57,000 nucleotides of DNA. It comes from Neocallimastix lanati (nom. inval.) (taxonomy: Eukaryota; Neocallimastigomycota; Neocallimastigomycetes; Neocallimastigales; Neocallimastigaceae). The notes below the pieces were generated by a model. The model did not search any database and was not told the origin of the DNA. It saw only the letters and a list, made by a program, of their open reading frames with translations. Where the stretch lies: contig JACVTC010000015.1 in assembly GCA_016946835.1 (NCBI GenBank), positions 1,479,001 to 1,536,000 of the forward strand. The letters run 5' to 3'. Within the stretch, counting starts at the first letter, position 1. Each line of letters begins with the position of its first letter. The position numbers and the translations under genes were made by a program. Shown in pieces: positions 8,595-18,979 of this stretch.

Positions 8595-11452
8595 ATGATT
8601 CCAATAAAAGTTTTTCTTAAGTCTTTGATATGTTTGTAATATCCTTCGTGGCCAATATTATGAGCTTCTAAAATTAATTTAAATCTTTCATTTTCGTCCG
8701 TTATTAATTTTCTATAATTTCCATTGTCGATAAAGTAATCTTCACCATCAATAACAGTAAACTTTTCATTAATAAATTCCTTTATAACTTTAGATAATAA
8801 TTCTTCATTATTTCCATTAGTAATTTTTGTTAATAATATCTTTCTCTCTTCCTTACTTTTCATTCTTGAAAGAGCATCAGCTAACACATTCTTTTTGCCT
8901 GATTCATATTTTATATTAATTCCAAGCATACTAGCGGTTAGACACCATCTTGTTTGCCTTGCATTCAAAGGTTCTTTATTCTTAAATAAACCAACTAATG
9001 GTTTATGATCTGTGTAAATAGTTGTAGGTAATGGATTTCCTTCAATATAAGATTTAAATTTAGTCATACAGTAAAACAAAGCGGTTCCTTCCAAATCTGT
9101 GATACCATAATTCTTTTCAGCTTTCTTCAAACTTCTACTTATAAAGTGTATTGGATGCTCCTTACCGGTTTCTTCTTCTTTTTGTAAAAGAACTCCACCA
9201 ATTCCATTATACGAAGCATCAGTTATAATGATAAAAGGTTTGTCAAATGACGGAAATTTTAGAATAGGTGCATTGATTAATTTTTCTTTTAGGAGTTCAA
9301 AGCTTTCTTGTTGTTCTTTATTCCATTCGTATTTAGTATTCTTTTTCAATAATTTACATAAAGGTAAAGTAATTTGAGCATATTTAGGAATCAAGTCACG
9401 ATAATATCCTACTGCTCCTAGAAATGATCTTAATTCATGAAGTGATGAAGGGGCTTCCCACTTCTTAATAGCTGTTATTTTGCTTTCCATGGGGCTTAAT
9501 CCTTTAGTAGTAAGTTTGTGGCCTAATACATCAACTTCAGTTTGAAGAAAATGGCACTTTTCAATATTACTTTTTAACTTGTTTTCTTTAAATACTTCTA
9601 AGACTTGTTTAATATGGACTAAATGTTCTTCAATACTTTTGGAATATATTAAAACATCATCAATAAATACGTAAACAAATTCACCAATAAAAGGGAATAA
9701 AATTTTATTCATTTCTCTTTGGAAGGTTGAGGGAGCTCCAGTAAGTCCAAAAGGCATAACCTTAAATTGATAATTTCCAAACTTAGTAGTGAAAGTGGTT
9801 ACTTCAACGCTTTTTTCATCCATTAAGATTTGGTGAAAACCCGAAAATAAATCAAGAGTTGTAAATATTTTAGCTCCTCCGAGACTATCAAAAATTTCAT
9901 CTATATATGGAACTGAATAAGAATCTTTTTCTGTCATATCATTGACTTTTCGGTAGTCAATGCACAAGCGCCACTTTCCATTGTGTTTTAGAATAAGTAC
10001 TACTGGAGATGACCATTCTGAACAGGATGGTTCTATCAATCCTTTCTTAATAAGTTTTGTAAGTTCTTCTTTTAAGATATCTGATTTTAATTTAGTTAAC
10101 CTATAACTTCTTAATTTTACTGGCTTTGCATTAGCTTTTAAACGGATCTTATGTGGTGAAAGTTTAGAAGGAGTTAGTTCTTCTGTTGAAGTGGCAACTA
10201 TGTCAATCATTTCTTTGAGAATTTTAATAATTTGTTCTTTATAATTTTTATTTAAAGTACTTAAAAATTCATCACTCTCAATAAATTCCATTGGAGTTAA
10301 TTCCTTTATAATTTCCTTTTCATTATTCGTTTCTTTAACTTTTCTAATAGTGCAAATTATACTTTCTTCATCATAATATTGATTATTTATTTTAGCTATT
10401 TCTTCGTATTCACTTTCTGACAAAAGTTTACATAAACTGTTTAAGGTCGGATGAATAAATAAACAATGATCGATTTGAGTTTTAAAGTTTATTAACATAT
10501 CATAAAAAGAGTCTTCTTTCTCAATAATTCTAAAGTCCGCATTAAATTCATAATTATTAATTTTTACTGGTAATCGAACAATAATTCCTTCCGAGTATTC
10601 TTCATCTTGTGTTGCTAGTTGGATTCTTCCACGACTTTTTCCAACTGTTTCATATTCACCAGATAATTTATCAAAATACTGCTTAGTAACGATGCTTAGG
10701 TTACTACAAGAATCAATTAAAAGTTTTCCTAGTACTCCGTCAACACTTGCATCAACCATTGCTAAGTCTTCTTCGGCTATTTCATTACTTTTACTTATGT
10801 AGCTATGATCATAGTTATTTACTAATAAAGTTTGTGCTATTACATTGTCTACAGTTCCAATTATTTTAGATTTTTCTAACTTTAAACCTTGAGTTAATTG
10901 TGAACGAATTTTCGGACATGCATTCAAGAGTTGACCTATCGTAATACTGGATTTAAGATTATTTAAATCATCCATAATATTGTAAGGTTCTTTATTATTC
11001 ATCATTTTGATATTCCTTTTTACTAACTGAGTATTTTCATTATTAGTTTCTTTAGTTTTTGTTGAAATTAATTTTTCCAAAGTATTAGTTTTATTTTGTT
11101 GATTATCTTTATTCATTTCTAGATCTTCTATTTCATTATCGATTACAAGTATATCTTCAGTTTCAACTTTTTCCTTTCCTTTTGATGAATAATTGTTGTT
11201 TTCTTCTTTACTTTCTCTTACTCTTGTTATATTTCTTAATTCCTTTTCTTTTTGTTTTTCTTTGTTAATATTTGGTTGAGTTAAAATTGAAGGAAGTATT
11301 TGATTTTTATAAACTTTATTTGGTTTATTATGTAGCTCATTTTCTTTCTTCTTTCTTAAAGCAGGAGTTGCGAAAGGACGTGGATTATCTTTTAAACTTT
11401 TATGTACTTTCTTGGAATTATTTTCTTCTTTTTCGCTGTTATTATCATTCAT
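8591..11452 (-). CDS. Ty3/gypsy pol (protease, RT, RNase H, integrase zinc domain), element 2
   Basis: A 953-residue frame from a good ATG at 11452. A charged Lys/Glu/Asn-rich N-terminus is followed by a protease-like segment in which the expected D-[ST]-G reads D247-S-C (LLIDSCSNLSIVT). The reverse transcriptase has WRLCIDYRKVND, FTTLDLFSGFHQI and a catalytic box FIDD (596-599) instead of the common YxDD. RNase H has D745 (ITDAS) and YTDHKPL. The frame ends in the integrase zinc domain (HNIGHEG). The frame is also open upstream of the ATG to about 11671, overlapping the end of gag by 36 nt in the -1 frame, so gag-pol frameshifting is possible. The end at 8591 is caused by a single-base loss in a T run. 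Confidence 0.92.
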   Translation of the reverse strand: MNDNNSEKEENNSKKVHKSLKDNPRPFATPALRKKKENELHNKPNKVYKNQILPSILTQPNINKEKQKEKELRNITRVRESKEENNNYSSKGKEKVETEDILVIDNEIEDLEMNKDNQQNKTNTLEKLISTKTKETNNENTQLVKRNIKMMNNKEPYNIMDDLNNLKSSITIGQLLNACPKIRSQLTQGLKLEKSKIIGTVDNVIAQTLLVNNYDHSYISKSNEIAEEDLAMVDASVDGVLGKLLIDSCSNLSIVTKQYFDKLSGEYETVGKSRGRIQLATQDEEYSEGIIVRLPVKINNYEFNADFRIIEKEDSFYDMLINFKTQIDHCLFIHPTLNSLCKLLSESEYEEIAKINNQYYDEESIICTIRKVKETNNEKEIIKELTPMEFIESDEFLSTLNKNYKEQIIKILKEMIDIVATSTEELTPSKLSPHKIRLKANAKPVKLRSYRLTKLKSDILKEELTKLIKKGLIEPSCSEWSSPVVLILKHNGKWRLCIDYRKVNDMTEKDSYSVPYIDEIFDSLGGAKIFTTLDLFSGFHQILMDEKSVEVTTFTTKFGNYQFKVMPFGLTGAPSTFQREMNKILFPFIGEFVYVFIDDVLIYSKSIEEHLVHIKQVLEVFKENKLKSNIEKCHFLQTEVDVLGHKLTTKGLSPMESKITAIKKWEAPSSLHELRSFLGAVGYYRDLIPKYAQITLPLCKLLKKNTKYEWNKEQQESFELLKEKLINAPILKFPSFDKPFIIITDASYNGIGGVLLQKEEETGKEHPIHFISRSLKKAEKNYGITDLEGTALFYCMTKFKSYIEGNPLPTTIYTDHKPLVGLFKNKEPLNARQTRWCLTASMLGINIKYESGKKNVLADALSRMKSKEERKILLTKITNGNNEELLSKVIKEFINEKFTVIDGEDYFIDNGNYRKLITDENERFKLILEAHNIGHEGYYKHIKDLRKTFIGII

Positions 11453-11634
11453 TTTTCTTTTTATAGCATTTATAATGATATCATCCTCACTTTCAGTTGT
11501 GTCACTAAAATCAGATTCTTCAGATTCTTCATTAAAGGAATTATTATCAATTGGAGTATTCTTAGTAAAAGTATTATTTTGTAAATTATTTAATGAAGCT
11601 ATTGTTTTGTCATTGGGAGTGCTTCTGCTCCCAT

Positions 11635-12546
11635 TTAGAAGTTTAAAGACTTTTTGGAATATATTTCTTTTTTATTTTTTTCCATAATCTTATTTAATTG
11701 AGGGCAATAGTATGAGTAATGACCTTCTTCCTTACAGAAGAAGCAAGTTTTAACAGATAAATTTCTCATTTTCTGGGTTGATTCTTCTATAATATCTTGA
11801 GGTTTCAGTTTATTATTTGTTTGACTTATTTGGAAAGTTTCGTTTCTTCTTTTAGGATAAAGTCTTGAAGTAGTACTGTTTTGATTATTTTGATTATGCT
11901 GGGAATTATTAACATTATAGGTATTAATATTATTGTTCCTTACAGAAAGTCTATCTACTTTCTCGGCAATTTTGAAAGCTTTCTCCATACTTATATCATC
12001 TTTAAGTGATAATTTCTTCCAGGCTTCATAATTATTTTGAATAGAATCAATATAATCTAGTACACCAATGCGCTTTCTTCTCTTTTTATCAAGTTTAGTG
12101 TACAAAGTTCTATATCTTACATTAAAGTCTTTAATCTTTTCGTTTCTTTTAATTCGCATTGCACGAAGTTCTTTAAGAAGTAAATTTTGGTCTTCTTTAA
12201 TACCGTAAAAATTTTCAAGACTTGAAATAATTTTTCCAAGAGAAGGAAATTTAATATCATCATCAACATTTTCTTCTTCATCATCTTCTTCTTCTTCATC
12301 TGATGAATCATCACTTTCATCATCACTATCTTCTCCCAAATCTTCAATAACGCGTTGTACTTCACCAGAGCTGGTAAGTAAACAAGCATTAAATATTGTT
12401 TCTGGATCTGTAATATCTTGTATCTTGATCCAAAGTTTTAATTCAGTAGCCCAGGACTTAATATCTAAATTGTCCTTGCTAAGTTTCACAATATCTCTTA
12501 ATTCTTTTTTCAATTCTTTAAAGCTCAAAGTTGTTTCCTTGGACAT
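11635..12546 (-). CDS. Ty3/gypsy gag, element 2
   Basis: ATG at 12546 (MSKETTLSFKELKKELRD), 303 residues. An open frame without ATG extends further upstream to 12618. The middle has an acidic Asp/Glu run (DDESDDSSDEEEEDDEEENV). A capsid-like helical stretch follows (LLKELRAMRIKRNEKIKDF), which is typical of the retrotransposon gag family. The C-terminal zinc knuckle is C-X2-C-X4-H-X4-C (CFFCKEEGHYSYYC). Unlike gag of element 1 it is uninterrupted. It should form the particle that packages element RNA. The pol frame opens inside its last 12 codons. Confidence 0.9.
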   Translation of the reverse strand: MSKETTLSFKELKKELRDIVKLSKDNLDIKSWATELKLWIKIQDITDPETIFNACLLTSSGEVQRVIEDLGEDSDDESDDSSDEEEEDDEEENVDDDIKFPSLGKIISSLENFYGIKEDQNLLLKELRAMRIKRNEKIKDFNVRYRTLYTKLDKKRRKRIGVLDYIDSIQNNYEAWKKLSLKDDISMEKAFKIAEKVDRLSVRNNNINTYNVNNSQHNQNNQNSTTSRLYPKRRNETFQISQTNNKLKPQDIIEESTQKMRNLSVKTCFFCKEEGHYSYYCPQLNKIMEKNKKEIYSKKSLNF

Positions 12547-12663
12547 TTTGTTTAAATATTTCTTGTTGTATATTAATGAGGTGATTAAATAAGAATAAAT
12601 TTGGAAATACAACGACAACTTAGTAGAAATTATAAAGCACGAGGTTCTTTTCGACTACTTTAT

Positions 12664-12907
12664 TAAGAATAATTTTTAAGTTCGAAATCTTTATCGACAA
12701 CTTAATAGAATAATTTTAAGTTCGAAATCTTTATCGACAACTTAATGGAATAATTTTAAGTTCGAAATCTTTATCGACAACTTAATAGAATAATTTTTAA
12801 GTTCGAAATCTTTATCGACAACTCAATAGAATAATTTTAAGTTCGAAATCTTTATCGACAACTTAAAAGAATATTTTTCAAGCTCGAAATCTTTATCGAC
12901 CACTTGA
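12664..12907 (-). repeat. 40-bp tandem repeats in element 2 leader
   Basis: About six copies of a 40-bp unit (CGACAACTTAATAGAATAAT... then ...TTTAAGTTCGAAATCTTTAT), slightly diverged. Each unit holds a dyad, AACTTAA...TTAAGTT, so each copy could fold into a hairpin in RNA. They lie about 120 bp upstream of gag in element orientation, and their role is unknown. Confidence 0.85.
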
Positions 12908-13919
12908 ATTTTGTAATTTAGTATATTTGTAGTAATAAATTTAGAAGCAAAGTTTTATTTATTATTTTCACCTTTCAAAAATTTTTCTTTTTAAACGATA
13001 AATATTGTATTGTTATAGCTAATAAAATTATTAATTAATTATAATTATTAAACACAAAAAAATAATCTTTATTGTCGTACAATCCAATCTGATAGTACAC
13101 ACTGTCTGACGTGCAGCTTACCTAATGGTGTCATGCCACGCGTGTGCCACGATTACTATATTCAATATAAAATATAGCAGTTCAGAGCCCACTAGCCCAA
13201 TTACTATGTAGGATAAACTTAATCCGATAATCTATGTACGAAATAAAAAAATTTTAAAAGTATTCAATAATATTTTTATTAACTAATAAAAATTAACTAA
13301 AAACACAATATTTTCAAAGTAAATTAAGATTCTTTTACAGGAATTATTAAACAAATAAAGTATCAGTAATAAAAAAAAATAAAAAAATTTAAATGGCGAA
13401 GTTAGCCAAAGTCTGATACTTTATATAATAAAGTGCCTTATAACTAGCACAAAGAAAAATAAAAAAAAAAATATAAAAAAAAAACAATCTTACGCCTTCG
13501 GTGACGTAAGCTCCTTATTCGCCAGTGCTTGAAAAGTACCCGCACCTTCGTGTGTTGAAACGTTGAAGGCTGAACTATTATTACCGGGTCGGTAACCAAA
13601 TACCTTCGTCTACTTTCCAATTAATTCCCAAAATAACTATTATCCAATAACCTACTATGAATAATAGATATTTTGTTGTTTTCTGGAAATACACTGTGTA
13701 TGAGCTCTATCCGCTCCTTGTTATAATTTTACAAGATTTGGTTTTTTTAGAATCTTAATTTTACTTATTTAAAAAAAAATTTTTTTTTTTTTTTTTTTTT
13801 ATATATATATCAAACAAGCGCCATAGGTTAATCAAAGGATTAACGACTTACTTGTTTATCAATATAAAATAAAAAAATTAAAAAAAATCTATGTTATTTA
13901 CTATTATTTCTATTTAATT
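12908..13919 (-). other. Long untranslated leader of element 2, with structured segments
   Basis: About 1 kb without an open frame between the primer binding site and the tandem repeats. Two islets are much less AT-rich than the rest: 13078-13215 and 13485-13620. The second contains CTTACG-CC-TTCG-GTGA-CGTAAG and CGCAC-CTTC-GTGTG, which can form short stable hairpins. This suggests a structured RNA leader (packaging or translation signal), by inference only. Confidence 0.6.
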
Positions 13920-13936
13920 CCCCGATATCTCCACCA
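13920..13936 (-). promoter_or_regulatory. Primer binding site of element 2
   Basis: In element orientation TGGTGGAGATATCGGGG follows the LTR after 6 bases. It would pair with a tRNA 3' end CCCCGATATCTCCA-CCA. The first nine bases are the same as in element 1, but the rest differ, so the priming tRNAs are probably different or have diverged. Confidence 0.75.
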
Positions 13937-13942
13937 TATAAA

Positions 13943-14260
13943 TGTTAAGGTTTTAGAGAATTAAATAAAAATAAAGTAAAGAAACGCAAATTTTATTTAT
14001 TTATTTATTATTTTTTTATTTATTTATTTTATTAATTTTACATGATTTTATTTTATGATTTTTAAAAATTGGTAGCAAAATTTACAACTATTTATACCTT
14101 TTTTTAAGGCATAAAAGTTGTTCTTGCCACTAAATTACATTTTATTTATTTTTTTTTTTTTTATAAAAAACTATTAAATTTAAATTGAATTTTATAATCA
14201 ATTATATAAGATTTAATTATAACAATATAAATAAAATACATTTATAATATTAATAAAACA

Positions 14261-14294
<34 letters not shown>

Positions 14295-14773
14295 CTAAAA
14301 TATTACTAATAAGAATTTATTTAATTGGCTATAATTTTTATTACAATCTGTTAAAATATTCAAATAGAAATAAAAATACTATTCTAATATAAAGGTTTTT
14401 AATAAAATAAAATATTTTTCAATATAAAATAAAACATTTCGATATAAAATTTTATAATAAAAGTTAAAATATAATATATAAATTTTTAATTATCAATATA
14501 TAAAAATATTATTAATACAAATTTTCATTATTAATATAAAAAAAAAATAAGATTTATTATTAATATTGCTAATATAAGTTTTAAATATATAAAAATATTA
14601 CTATTAATATAAGATTTAATATAAAAATATAAAGTTTAATATAATTTTTGATTTAATTTTTGATCTTTGGATTTAAAAATTTATTAAAGTACAAAAATAA
14701 TAATGTACACATAATGTATTAGAAATAAATCGTAGATTTAATTAAGAATGCATTATTTAGTACATTCTTATTA
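13943..14773 (-). repeat. 5' LTR of element 2
   Basis: It repeats 6788-7619 almost exactly. The + strand start is TGTTAAGG and the end TTCTTATTA (TTCTTATCA in the other copy). It is followed by the pentamer ACACA (14773-14777) and the first solo LTR. Confidence 0.92.
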
Positions 14774-14777
14774 CACA

Positions 14778-16457
14778 TGTAATAATTCTATTAAGAACTA
14801 ACTCAAAATAGAATTATTAACTACAACTTAACAACTAATTCATTAAGTTGAGAAAATAAAATAAAATAAATTTTTTTTACCTTTAAAGTAGAGTTTATTA
14901 TAAAATTAATTATAATAATAACACAAAAAGTAAGAGAAGAATTGTTTGTATAAATTGATTTTAAAAATATGTTTTTGAATAAAATATTTTTATTAATTTA
15001 TTAAAGTTAAAAATATAAAATTGTTACTATTATAACTATATTTTTTATAATAATAACTCTTGATTTCTCAAAGAGAACTCAAGAGCCTTATTTATATTTT
15101 TTTATTAAAATAAGGTTAAATAAGAAAGGGTTTTCTAATCTTAACAAATCTCTTATCTAGGAAAAGATTAGATAGAAAAACCTAGATAAGTTTTCGATCG
15201 ATATTCTATCCATATCGATCATCGCATTAATTAAGTAAAACCGATTACTTCTAAAAAGTAATTGGAAAAAATCTTAATTAACCGATTTTCCAATCTAATC
15301 TAATGATCGAAAATAAAAGAATAAAATAATAAAAGATATTTCGATCATATAATTTATCCTTATATTAAAAATATAAAATTAAATAGTTAATAAAATACAG
15401 AATACATTATAAAATACAGAATACATTATAAAATACAGAATACATTATAAAATACAGAATACATTATAAAATACAGAATACATTATAAAATACAGAATAA
15501 AATACAATACAAAATACATTAGTTACAGTAGAGAATTTAACATATTGTAAATATATTATTTAAAATTAATTAAATAAATTTTGTTAAATTAATGAATATT
15601 TAAAATTAAATTAAATAAATTTAATAAATATTATATGTAATTAAATAAAGTTATAGTTATAATAACTTAACTATGTTAAAAAGTAAACAGGTTGAATTTA
15701 GCGAGGAATCAGGTTGATATATCTATATAATATAACTATATAGATATAAGTAAATTACTAAAATAAAAGAGTTATAAAGTTAAATTTGTTAATTTAACAC
15801 TTAATTAAAACTAATAATTGGTTTGATATGATAAAAATTTTTATTTATTAATAAAAATATATAGTTATATTATAATAGGTTAGCTATAACCTTACAAAGG
15901 ACAAAAAGATAAATTTGAATTTTCTTTTTATACTTTGTAGGTTTGAGAATATTGATAATAATAATATAAAGTTGATAATAATAATATTTAGTATAAGAAT
16001 ATGTTTAATATAAATAAATTATATTTTTTAATCTAATATATTAGCTAATATATATAATATAATATTAAATTTAAATATTTAATATAGTAATTAATAATTA
16101 ATAATTAATTAAATCAATATAACATAAATTAATACATAAACATTAATTTATGAATCAAGGATGACATGACCAAATGATTCATGTTAATAAATATTTTATT
16201 TATTAATAATATTTAAGTTTAATATGATATCATTAGAATCAGTAGGCCTAAGCTGGTCCTAAGATGATCAAATAACTTATAATATTATAAAATAAATAAA
16301 ATTTAAAGAATAATTAATGAATTATAAATTTTTATTAATTATTTTGTTTTTAATAATTTTAATTGAAATTAATTGAAATTGAAATTTAATTCAGTTGTAA
16401 TTTCAACAAACTAAGAAAATATAATTATTTGTTAGCAAATAATTATAGATTCTTACA
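14778..16457 (-). repeat. Solo LTR A (diverged, expanded)
   Basis: Starts TGTAATAATT and ends TTCTTACA, matching solo LTR B at both ends and in shared blocks such as ATAATAACTCTTGATTTCTC and GGTTTTCTAATCTTAACAA. At about 1.68 kb it is twice as long as B, partly because of a 19-bp minisatellite at 15391-15500 and extra AT-rich sequence after it. No coding sequence is present. The element orientation is inferred from the resemblance of its ends to those of element 2. Confidence 0.7.
15391..15500. repeat. 19-bp minisatellite
   Basis: Nearly perfect copies of ATAAAATACAGAATACATT, five full units and a degraded end, inside solo LTR A. Absent from LTR B, so it arose after the two copies separated. 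Confidence 0.9.
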
Positions 16458-16462
16458 ACACA

Positions 16463-17258
16463 TGTAATAATTTCATTATAATATTTATTATAACAAAATT
16501 ATTAACTACAACCTGATACTAACATCAAGTTGAGAAAATAAGAAAACAATTAGAAAAATAAAGAAAATTTTAACTTATCTTGACAGAGAAGAGTTTATTA
16601 TAAACAAATATAATAAACAACACAAAATAAGAGAACACTTATTGAAAATGTTTGTAGATTTTATTAATTATTATTATATATTTATTAATATTTGTTATAT
16701 AATAATAACTCTTGATTTCTCAAAAATTTAGAGAAATCAATAGCTATTTATACGAAAAAATAAATAATAAAATTTTATAATTTTATATAAAATAATAATT
16801 TAAAAGGTTTTCTAATCTTAACAATTATCTTATCTAGAAAAAGATTAGAAGAAAAAACTAGATAAGTTCTTTAAGGAAAAACCAATTTATTATTATAATA
16901 AATTAGAAAAAACCTTAAAGTCCGATAAAATTAATTTATATTTTAATAAGAAAATAAAAAAACTTTAAAGTCCGTTAATTCAAATTTTAATTAAAAATAA
17001 TAATTAAATAATTAATTTATTACTATAAAAATTAATAAAATTTATAATTAATTAAATAAATTAAATAAAATAAATGTATACTAAATAAATTTAAAGAAAA
17101 AATTTTTTAATTAAATTAAAACTATAATTAAATGTACAAATACATGTTAACTTGATAAATAATTACTAATTTAATGAATGAATGTATAAATTATGTAATA
17201 GATAAATAATCAAATAAAGAAATTATAATTATTTAACAAATAATTATAGTTTCTTACA
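16463..17258 (-). repeat. Solo LTR B
   Basis: About 0.8 kb, starts TGTAATAATT and ends TTCTTACA. It is flanked on both sides by ACACA (16458-16462 and 17259-17263). This is the expected picture of a solo LTR with a 5-bp target-site duplication. Confidence 0.78.
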
Positions 17259-17264
17259 ACACAA

Positions 17265-18237
17265 TGTTAAGGTTCGGAGAGAGGGAAAAATAAAAATAAG
17301 TATTAATATAAACAACAAAAAAAAAATAAACAAACAAGAAAATTAATAAACAAAATAAATTTTTGTTTTATAAATCCTTTATTAAAATTTTATTTAAAAA
17401 TTACAATATTAAATTACAATATAAAAAATACAATTTTTTTACTGTTATTTATATATTTTTTTTTTCTTAAAATAATAGAAATGGTAAAGCCATTTCTTTG
17501 TATAATAAAAATTAATTATTAAATATTTTATATTAATTTTTTATTATTAATATAATTATTATTTAACTTATAATAAATAATACTTATATATTAATCTATT
17601 ACTAATTATTTATTACTAATCTACTTAATTATATATTTTAAAAGACAAATTTTTTTATTTTACAGAAGTTAATTCTGTGGTTTAGTAATATTTATTTAAT
17701 CCTAAAGTTTAATTTTACTAAGTTTAGAAAAATAATATTATTTAAATTATTAATATAAAAATTATAATCATTTCATCAAATTTATAATATAATATTTATA
17801 ATAAAACATATAATAATAATATAATTATTTCCTTTTATGTTTAATCTTTTATTAGTAATCATTAATACAATTTTTTTAATTTGGAATTTTCCAAAGAAAT
17901 AATTGATATTGATAAGTTTAATATTAATAAAAGAAATATTGATAAGATTTTGATAAACTATAAAGAAAATTGATAAAATAAACTATATAATATTGATAAG
18001 GATTTTAATAATAATAAAATATAGATAAGAATAATAAAGGTAGCATAGATAAGGAATTAATTTTAAATATACTTTTTTAAATAGTATAATTTAATTTGTA
18101 CTAATTAGGAATATAGATTAATTTATTAGAATATAGAAAGTTCCAAAAGAATAAAGAATCAAATAATTTGTTTAAGGGTTAAATGAATCATTTAAGATGC
18201 ATAACCAAAAGAACATTAGTGGGGGCATTCTTTATCA
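17265..18237 (-). repeat. Solo LTR C, related to element 2 LTR
   Basis: Starts TGTTAAGGTTCGGAGAG, like the element 2 LTR start TGTTAAGG, and ends TTCTTTATCA, like TTCTTATCA. The interior is strongly diverged, so this is an old copy. ACACA lies one base before its start, and again at 18241-18245 just after its end. The end is 14 bp before the tRNA gene. Confidence 0.7.
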
Positions 18238-18251
18238 GCAACACAATAGTA

Positions 18252-18333
18252 GTCACTTTGGCGGAGTGGTTAACGCGGTGGCCTGCTAAGCCATTTCCCT
18301 TTGGGAGCGCAGGTTCGAGTCCTGCAGGTGACG
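18252..18333 (+). tRNA. tRNA-Ser(GCT): tRNA-Ser(GCT)
   Basis: Decodes AGC/AGU serine codons. The acceptor stem GTCACTT pairs with AGGTGAC (one G-T pair), the anticodon stem GTGGC/GCCAT encloses loop CTGCTAA with anticodon GCT, and a variable arm TCCC-TTT-GGGA marks it as a class II tRNA. The T arm is GCAGG-TTCGAGT-CCTGC, and the discriminator is G. The A box TGGCGGAGTGG (18259-18269) and B box GGTTCGAGTCC (18312-18322) fit the RNA polymerase III consensus. No intron. LTRs stack up directly upstream, as known for Ty3-type elements that target Pol III start sites. Confidence 0.95.
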
Positions 18334-18336
18334 AAA

Positions 18337-18344
18337 TTTTTTTT
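18337..18344 (+). terminator. Pol III terminator of tRNA-Ser
   Basis: A run of eight T residues three bases after the mature tRNA end. Confidence 0.85.
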
Positions 18345-18383
18345 GCAATCATTCATTCTATTATAAAAAAGATTGATTCTTTT

Positions 18384-18414
<31 letters not shown>

Positions 18415-18931
18415 GTAAATTTATAAAATATAATAGATATTACTATCATTATTAATTATTTTATTATTTTTTAAATAAGGTTTCATTTTTTTTTAATTCC
18501 TAAGAAAAGGGAGCATCAACACTAAAAATTTAGTAAAAAACAGGCTATCAGAGGAAATATTGTCGGGAAGAAGAAGATAAGACCCTAATTTCTTTCAAAT
18601 AGTCAATTCAAACTCTAATTCAGAGTAAGAAATTCCCTTTTTTAAGTAGAGATCATAAAGTCTTGGGGTGAGGTTTATTAACTATGAATAATTTTTTTCT
18701 GAATTTATTTACACACTTTTTTTTTTTTTTTTTTTTTTTTTTGAATATTTACTTTTTATTTTACATTACTATTTTAAATATAATTATATATTCAAATTAG
18801 ATCAATAATATTTATTTTTTTTTTTTTTTAATTCTTTTTTTTTTTTTTTTTTTTATAAAAAAAATATTCATGTAATTAATAAATGAATAAATTAATAAAG
18901 TTTAAAGTTCGCAATAACGGAGACTGTAAAA

Positions 18932-18979
<48 letters not shown>

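Larger units (their letters stand above)
6788..14773 (-). mobile_element. Ty3/gypsy LTR retrotransposon, element 2
   Basis: A second, different Ty3/gypsy element on the - strand. Reading leftwards: 5' LTR (14773-13943), primer binding site (13936-13920), a 1.4 kb leader with 40-bp tandem repeats, gag (12546-11635), pol (11452-8591 plus 8594-7638), 3' LTR (7619-6788). The two LTRs are nearly identical except for poly-T length, so the copy looks young. Pol is split by a one-base frameshift. It abuts element 1 on the left. No matching target-site duplication is visible, so the two ends may have recombined with neighbouring elements. Confidence 0.93.

Noticed and set aside
12664-12907. CRISPR-like array
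   Set aside because: The units are contiguous and without unique spacers, inside a eukaryotic retrotransposon leader.
18183-18455. 90-codon open frame on the + strand
   Set aside because: It runs straight through the tRNA-Ser gene and ends in TA repeats; the frame is accidental.
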